A stretch of DNA of 18,838 nt, taken from DATLXU01 sp035575515. Its GTDB lineage: Bacteria > Acidobacteriota > Blastocatellia > UBA7656. The stretch spans positions 1 through 18,838 of the forward strand of contig DATLXU010000012.1 of assembly GCA_035575515.1 (NCBI GenBank), written 5' to 3'. Position 1 is the first letter of the stretch. Each line of letters opens with the position of its first letter. Shown piece after piece: positions 15,301 through 18,838 of this stretch. The notes beneath the pieces are model-generated. The model saw only the letters and a program-made list of their open reading frames with translations. It did no database searches and had not been told where the DNA came from. The translations under genes and the position numbers were made by a program.

Positions 15301-15801
15301 GCTCACGGAAGCGCCGGGAACGAGCAGCGTGAGCTGGACGAAACTGCGACCGTTCAGCGGCAGTTCTTTCACCTGCTGAGACCCGATGAGGCTCGCCACC
15401 TCGCCGCTCGATAGTTCCACCTGCTGAGCGCCGCCCGTGACCTGCACTGTCGCGGTCACCTCGCCGACCTCCAGCACGACCGGCACGATCTTCTCTTCGC
15501 GGACGTGAAGGTCAATGCCGCGATGCTCGGTGGTTTTAAATCCTGTAGCCGTTACGCTGATTGTATAGACGCCCACAGGGAGCAAGGTGGCGGTGTAGAA
15601 TCCGCTGTCATTGCTTGAGACAGTTCTTTTCAGGCCCGTGTTTTCATTCGTTATAGTTACCTGTGCGCCCGCCACTACGGCGCCAGTCTTGTCGCTCACG
15701 GTCCCGCTAATGGTTCCTGTATCCTGTTGGGCTTTAGCTGAAGATGCGCAGCAAAAGAACAAGCAGATAACCAGCCATCTGATGAAACGACTTCTGCCCA
15801 T
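12331..15801 (-). CDS. Oar-like TonB-dependent outer-membrane receptor with carboxypeptidase-regulatory domain
   Basis: 1156 aa from the ATG at 15801, chosen because AAGGAGG lies 5 nt upstream and a signal peptide follows (RFIRWLVICLFFCCASSAKA). Residues ~28-107 are a carboxypeptidase-regulatory-like beta-sandwich (GTISGTVSDKTGAVVAGAQV, then TATGFKT). A plug domain follows at ~140-290 (VKELPLNGRSFVQLTLLVPG, 'WLVDGVDNVDHGSG', 'EEFKVQTNSYGADQSAAGGA'). The rest is a long beta-barrel with family signatures such as 'YKNFGYTIGGPIKKEKLFFF', 'FSPRIGIAWDP' and 'GYVGNRGHHLG', ending in the outer-membrane insertion signal FGIKFNF with C-terminal Phe. No TonB box was recognised. Homologues (Oar in Myxococcus, many in Acidobacteria) transport unknown, probably large substrates. 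The gene appears intact and monocistronic, ending at the terminator just downstream. Confidence 0.95.
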   Translation of the reverse strand: MGRSRFIRWLVICLFFCCASSAKAQQDTGTISGTVSDKTGAVVAGAQVTITNENTGLKRTVSSNDSGFYTATLLPVGVYTISVTATGFKTTEHRGIDLHVREEKIVPVVLEVGEVTATVQVTGGAQQVELSSGEVASLIGSQQVKELPLNGRSFVQLTLLVPGASVSDSTRTGNTGLLAGVDISMSGSPANANGWLVDGVDNVDHGSGRTILVYPSIDSIEEFKVQTNSYGADQSAAGGAQISLVTKSGTNQFHGSGYFFIRNDALNATNFFLNAAGAPKQELDYKNFGYTIGGPIKKEKLFFFWSQEWRRESRGVVRQSTVPTLLERQGDFSGPHSGDLPTPTDPFTGQPFPGNRIPANRLSPAGLAIMKLYPEPTNSNTINNWVAAPVTKIPTWQIQGRGDWNITSKHTLMFRYTQDSWKNPAPNFGAEGGLWGDTGFPTVDSDWDQPSKNIATRLTTTFGPTMVNQFQFSYANNRIFITPGLGAEINDEINSKIPEVFPGPDARAHATFWGAPLPGIGANLWNIAPWDNGQDLWIWKDDFSLTKGEHTFKMGGLFSTNKKDEICCSSADTPQFWGPTAVPGGAGVGGGWGDPNAPGNGGQVTGNGLADLLLKGTYWGGADEQSFVPTSLIRWRDYELYFNDTWRMRPGFTLTYGLRYSYLPQTYQDDNLMANFVLSLYDPKKGADPLNGLIFPKELKMPEKGIPGGEANLRGIDVGRALRKNHKHNFSPRIGIAWDPTGAGKWAIRAGAGMFYGRADLSNPVGALIQNPPFVARIDWGAGRPLDSIPGTPPGGTLGTPSAAADIESKQQGSYQWNLFIERELMKDTTFQIGYVGNRGHHLGINWNLNYVPSNLRLEFARRALNPDNPAGEEDQLRLLFPLKGNQSLIYQTFAGDSSYHALQMQLVKRFSNGLSYQVSYSWSKLLALAGLNCCGGGDNTRITDPENLRYDRGLADFDRTHILTMNAIYKLPGPNSGVRALNAILSGWEVTGIYQYASGVPLTVGGGPNIGIPNRVDLVGDPEGAHTAQEWIRRDAYRLPLELGRLGMSPRGSARAPGINNLDTAIYRNFRLPREGMSIQFRAEFFNILNHTQFLNIDTGFTTSGIEADLRTNRIVRCDTLPGHSFPDCNTNANFGKPTRARDPREIQFGIKFNF

Positions 15802-16145
15802 TACGGCCTCCTTTCTACCGGGAATGGTAATCAACGATAGCTTGACTCTTATTAACGGGATGAGCTTCCACCCACATCCTGCGTTATAAGCATGCAAGGC
15901 TCGCCTGTGTTTCAAGCTCCTGGCGGCAGCAAAGAGCCTGATGCCACGGAATATTTTTACTTCTGGATTCTATGCTTTTCGAAGTTCTGCTGACGCCCGC
16001 CGCCATGCAAAACTTTGATCTACAAGCTTAAGGATAATTGCGCTACATCTATACAAGGAAAGCGGCGGTAGAATATGCCCTTTCTGGAGGAAAGTCAAGG
16101 CGAAACTGCCTGATTCAACCGAAAATCGAGCGGCGATTAACGGTG
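15802..16145. other. Intergenic region upstream of the TonB-receptor gene
   Basis: This 344-bp gap separates two minus-strand genes and must hold the receptor promoter. On the minus strand TTGAAA (15915-15910) and TATAAC (15888-15883) occur but are 21 nt apart, too far for a standard promoter. Small inverted repeats exist (TTAAC/GTTAA at 16137-16149, overlapping the stop of the next gene; CTTTC/GAAAG near 16078-16094), but neither has a U-tract, so no terminator is called. A plus-strand open frame here is antisense noise. Nothing else stands out. Confidence 0.5.
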
Positions 16146-16805
16146 TTAAGTCGCATCGTATCCGACGAATTCTTTGAGGTAGGTATTGCCTTTGTACTCC
16201 ATTTCGGTGTGAATGCCTATCTTCGACGTATAGTAAGCATGCGCGGTGCGCACTTTCAGTTCTCTGAAGAATATTTCTTCCGGCTTCTTCGGGTTCATCT
16301 CATTTTGAGAGATGCGCGTGAGCAGAGCAACGCGCTCGGCGGGCGTGGACTCAAGAAAAGCGCGGCCATGCATCTCGCGCGAAATCTTTTCAATCAGCTT
16401 CAACCCTTCGCGCCACCGCTGCTTAGGCTCTTCTTCAAACGATTCGGCCAGCCGCTCGTCAATGTATGCAGCCACGCGCGCGGCGCGAGCGCCCGGCGAG
16501 TGCTCGTCGGTTGGAATAATCAATTCGGTCAATTCATCCACAAGCGCGAACTCTTCGCGAGTGAAAAACAGGGGCGCTTTAGCTTGCGACGCCAGAGCCG
16601 CACGACCGGCTGATACGTCAGTTTCGGACTTTGCGCTAGTCAAGCCGACGAGTGGCGCGGCAACGACCGCGCTCGCCGTGAGCTTTATCATCTCGCGCCG
16701 TGTCAATCCATCTTCCTGTAAGCGAGCGCCGGTTTCAGGTTGCTCATCAAGTCGAGATTGATTGTTATCATCAGCTATCTCGGGTTGAACGGTTCGGTCC
16801 GTCAT
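16146..16805 (-). CDS. Gluconate 2-dehydrogenase subunit 3-like protein, Tat-exported
   Basis: 219 aa. The start at 16805 is set by AGGGA 7 nt upstream and by a TGATG overlap with the stop of the GMC oxidoreductase. Residues 34-55 form a twin-arginine signal (LTRREMIKLTASAVVAAPLV). After a low-complexity linker the subunit-3 domain spans ~85-215 (FFTREEFALVDELTELIIPT, AAYIDERLAESFEE, 'ALLTRISQNE'), close to the usual family length. The Tat signal precursor has a long, acidic, Asn/Gln-rich n-region. In characterised relatives the small subunit carries the signal and exports the folded flavoprotein large subunit as a hitchhiker. That role fits here because the large subunit has no signal of its own. 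No haem or Fe-S ligand motif is visible. Confidence 0.88.
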   Translation of the reverse strand: MTDRTVQPEIADDNNQSRLDEQPETGARLQEDGLTRREMIKLTASAVVAAPLVGLTSAKSETDVSAGRAALASQAKAPLFFTREEFALVDELTELIIPTDEHSPGARAARVAAYIDERLAESFEEEPKQRWREGLKLIEKISREMHGRAFLESTPAERVALLTRISQNEMNPKKPEEIFFRELKVRTAHAYYTSKIGIHTEMEYKGNTYLKEFVGYDAT

Positions 16806-18598
16806 CACAGATTCCCTTTCTTGAATTGATCGGCCAGATAATCGCACGAGCGCCACGCGAGAGCCATAATCGTCCACGTCGGATTTTGACACGACGCGCT
16901 CACGTGGCTGCTGCCGTCAACCACAAACAGATTCTTCACGTCGTGCGATTGCTGAAACTGATTCAGCACAGACATTTTCGGATCAATGCCCATACGAGCG
17001 GTCCCTAATTCATGAATTGACCAGCCTTCGGTCAGCACTTCGCGGTTGACGTCAATCACTTCAATGCCCGCAGCCTCGAACATCTCGCGCGCACTTTCGG
17101 CCATGTCTTTGGCCATCTTCTTTTCGTTGTCGCCGAACTTGTAATGAAACCGCAAGACGGGTACGCCCCAGCGGTCTTTCACCTGCGGGTCAATGTCGAC
17201 GAAATTCTCATAGCGCGGAAGCACCTCGCCAAACGCTCCCATCCCGATGAACGCTCCAGCGTAGTCGCGCACTCGCTTCTTGTAGCTTGCGCCAAAGCCC
17301 GGCGTCTCCATAGCGTTCGATGGAAACATTGTGGTTCCACTGCCGCCTTCAAAGCCGTAGCCGCGAATGAAATCAGGGTGGCGCTCCGAGAGATTGCGAA
17401 AGCGCGGAATGTAAAAACTTCCCGGTCGGCCATCGTCGAGAGTGCGCGGCTTGCCGATAAGTTCTTTAACAAGCCCGGTCACGCCCGGCCCCATGATGTG
17501 TTCGCAGAAATTGTGGCCGACGTGCCCGCTCGAATTGCCAATCCCGTTCGGATAAAGAGTTGATTTCGACAGCAGCATGAGCCGCGCCGATTCGAGCGTC
17601 GAAGCCGCAAGGACTATAACCTTCGCTTTAGCCTCGTAGGTCTTACCCGTCTCAGAGTCTATGAAAGCAACGCCGCTGGCCTTGCCGGTCTTCTTGTCAA
17701 CGAGAACTTCGTAAGCGATTGAGTTAGTTCGCAGAGTAAGCTTTCCGGTTTCCATCGCGGGATAAATCAGACCCGTTGGTGAATCGAACGCGGCATGAAT
17801 ATCGCACCCGCCCGCGCGGCGGTTGCACGCGCCGCGACCGTAGCACCTGCTGCGATACTTATTGTGCTTCAATCCGTCCGTGGTCACGCCCGCGCGGTAA
17901 GGCGTCAGCACCCGACCCATCTTCTTGAGGCTCTGACGCAGCTTCACTTCTGCATAAGTCAGCTTGATGGGACGCTGAAAGATGCTATCGGGCAGGTGCG
18001 GCAGGTTCTCTTTTTGACCTGAGATGCCGAGATAAAGATCAACCTTGTCGTAATAAGGCGCGATGTCTTTGTAAGAGATTGGCCAATCTTCGCCGTAGCC
18101 ATCGTGAGTCTTCGCCTTGAAATCCAGATCAGAAAGGCGCAGCGCGAGCCGACCCCAGATGTTCGTCTTGCCGCCCAGTACTCGCGCTCTGACCCAAGCG
18201 TAGTTCGTCCCCGTGTACGGGTGGTCGCGCTCATCAACGACTATGTTCTTGCTGTAGTCCGACCCGCCCCAACCCTGCACGTATGAATAGACGTGTTTAT
18301 ATTTTGTCCCTTGCGCGTAAGGCGGTTGGCGGATCGTGTACTCGTTGAAAGTGAGCGCATGCGAGTCGGGCGGCATCTCGCCGCGTCTTGGATGTTCGTA
18401 AGGCCACTCGGTAGATTTTAACTCGTTGTCAATGTCGAGCTTCCTGCCCGCTTCGAGCAGCAGCACTCGCATGCCGTGCGAGGTCAGAACGTGGGCAGCC
18501 ATTCCGCCCGCCGCGCCTGATCCGACAACTATGGCATCATAAACGGTTTTCAGATTTACTTCCGCGCTGTTTTGCTTAGTCAGACGAATGAAATTCAT
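16805..18598 (-). CDS. GMC-family FAD oxidoreductase (sugar dehydrogenase-type large subunit)
   Basis: 597 aa. The N-terminal Rossmann motif is intact (DAIVVGSGAAGG, residues 21-32; GxGxxG at 26-31), with 'LLLEAG' closing the second strand. The GMC signature region 'RVLGGKTNIWGRLALRLSD' follows at ~139-157. The C-terminal domain holds 'HELGTARMG' and 'CQNPTWTIMALA', so His529 and Asn572 are the likely catalytic pair. Three cysteines (Cys252, Cys258, Cys265, in RCYGRGACNRRAGGCDIH) sit where FAD-glucose dehydrogenases place their 3Fe-4S ligands. No signal peptide is present. The next gene is its probable Tat escort subunit, one base overlapping. The likely reaction is periplasmic oxidation of a sugar, glycoside or sugar acid with electrons passed to a cytochrome or quinone; the substrate is unknown. 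GAGGG lies 4 nt before the ATG. Confidence 0.92.
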   Translation of the reverse strand: MNFIRLTKQNSAEVNLKTVYDAIVVGSGAAGGMAAHVLTSHGMRVLLLEAGRKLDIDNELKSTEWPYEHPRRGEMPPDSHALTFNEYTIRQPPYAQGTKYKHVYSYVQGWGGSDYSKNIVVDERDHPYTGTNYAWVRARVLGGKTNIWGRLALRLSDLDFKAKTHDGYGEDWPISYKDIAPYYDKVDLYLGISGQKENLPHLPDSIFQRPIKLTYAEVKLRQSLKKMGRVLTPYRAGVTTDGLKHNKYRSRCYGRGACNRRAGGCDIHAAFDSPTGLIYPAMETGKLTLRTNSIAYEVLVDKKTGKASGVAFIDSETGKTYEAKAKVIVLAASTLESARLMLLSKSTLYPNGIGNSSGHVGHNFCEHIMGPGVTGLVKELIGKPRTLDDGRPGSFYIPRFRNLSERHPDFIRGYGFEGGSGTTMFPSNAMETPGFGASYKKRVRDYAGAFIGMGAFGEVLPRYENFVDIDPQVKDRWGVPVLRFHYKFGDNEKKMAKDMAESAREMFEAAGIEVIDVNREVLTEGWSIHELGTARMGIDPKMSVLNQFQQSHDVKNLFVVDGSSHVSASCQNPTWTIMALAWRSCDYLADQFKKGNL

Positions 18599-18653
18599 CG
18601 CACCCTCAATTCAAATTCAAGTCGCTTGCTGTAAAGGTCAGCCAGTGGGCGCA

Positions 18654-18682
18654 AGCATATTGAGCGAGTCTGCGAATGTCAA
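18654..18682 (-). promoter_or_regulatory. Sigma-70-like promoter of the dehydrogenase operon
   Basis: Minus strand: a perfect TTGACA (18682-18677), a 17-nt spacer, and TATGCT (18659-18654, 4/6). A start near 18647 would leave a leader of about 49 nt before the ATG at 18598. This is the best-scoring promoter seen in the window. Confidence 0.55.
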
Positions 18683-18743
18683 TAGCGAGGCTCGATGACA
18701 CGACTTGGAAAGTAAGTGATTTCGATGTTGGTCGGTGTAGCCA

Positions 18744-18838
18744 TCAAGCTGTCATCAAGACCTCCAAAATATCCTCACACGACTTGCCTTGCTCAAATAG
18801 ATACTTGATCAGATTCAGCATTCCTTTCATCACTTCCC
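18744..18838 (-). CDS. C-terminal end of an unidentified gene (partial, beyond right edge)
   Basis: From the right edge a minus-strand frame reads MKGMLNLIKYLFEQGKSCED followed by ILEVLMTA and a TGA at 18744. It is open to the edge (31 codons including the stop), helical and protein-like, so it is probably the tail of a larger gene. A 27-residue free-standing peptide starting at the ATG near the edge is a less likely alternative. No family can be named from this fragment. The dehydrogenase operon has its own promoter between this stop and its start. Confidence 0.4.
   Translation of the reverse strand, partial: EVMKGMLNLIKYLFEQGKSCEDILEVLMTA

Noticed and set aside
15802..15915. Upstream extension of the TonB-receptor reading frame
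   Set aside because: A strong AAGGAGG ribosome site and a signal peptide place the start at 15801; the extension would bury the signal peptide.
16038..16613. 191-codon plus-strand frame over the end of the subunit-3 gene
   Set aside because: It mostly overlaps the antisense of a recognised gene, and the remaining part has no independent start signal or domain.
1..18838. CRISPR array, insertion sequence, phage or defence island
   Set aside because: No regularly spaced direct repeats, transposase, integrase, nuclease-helicase or toxin-antitoxin signatures were seen on either strand.

Overview
The window looks like chromosomal DNA from an Acidobacteriota bacterium, probably of the Blastocatellia or Solibacter type. 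This is inferred from the gene families: an Oar-like TonB-dependent receptor with an N-terminal carboxypeptidase-regulatory domain, a 'VWFA-related acidobacterial' protein, a CRTAC1/ASPIC-UnbV propeller, long secreted TPR proteins, and a Tat-exported gluconate-2-dehydrogenase-subunit-3-like protein paired with a GMC oxidoreductase. Coding DNA is GC-rich, with frequent GCG/CGC codons. The only AT-richer stretch is roughly 1.77-3.48 kb (for example 22/60 G+C at 2281-2340 against 40/60 at 8101-8160).

Layout. 1-1767 (-) is the N-terminal part of a secreted parallel beta-helix protein. It runs off the left edge inside a PKD domain and is preceded by a possible 250-nt structured leader with a good promoter. 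1768-3480 is a low-density region holding small ORFs, a candidate three-way-junction RNA, a small charged coiled-coil protein and a PilZ-domain protein behind an 18-bp perfect palindrome. 3493-4221 (-) is a secreted protein of unknown function. It diverges from a tight + strand operon at 4386-9740: TPR protein, CRTAC1/ASPIC-UnbV propeller (4-base ATGA overlap), VWFA-domain protein.

Convergent to that operon, on the minus strand, are a TPR-like remnant (about 9741-9925), a 748-aa TPR protein (9958-12204) and the 1156-aa Oar/TonB receptor (12331-15801). A hairpin terminator and an extended -10 promoter are packed between the last two. At 16146-18598 (-) lies a two-gene oxidoreductase operon: a GMC flavoprotein with a cysteine triad resembling the 3Fe-4S ligands of FAD-glucose dehydrogenase, then its Tat-signal small subunit, joined by a TGATG overlap and driven by a near-consensus promoter. 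The right edge carries the C-terminal end of another minus-strand ORF.

How the genes fit together (inference). Nearly everything is exported: periplasmic TPR scaffolds, surface propeller and VWA proteins, a large outer-membrane transporter and a periplasmic sugar-type dehydrogenase. The theme is cell-envelope assembly and uptake or oxidation of extracellular substrates. I found no defence system, CRISPR array, insertion sequence, rRNA or tRNA. The least explained parts are the 1768-3020 region (leader RNA, junction RNA, palindrome), the small coupled ORFs, and the Fe-S-like GMC dehydrogenase that has no cytochrome partner in view.
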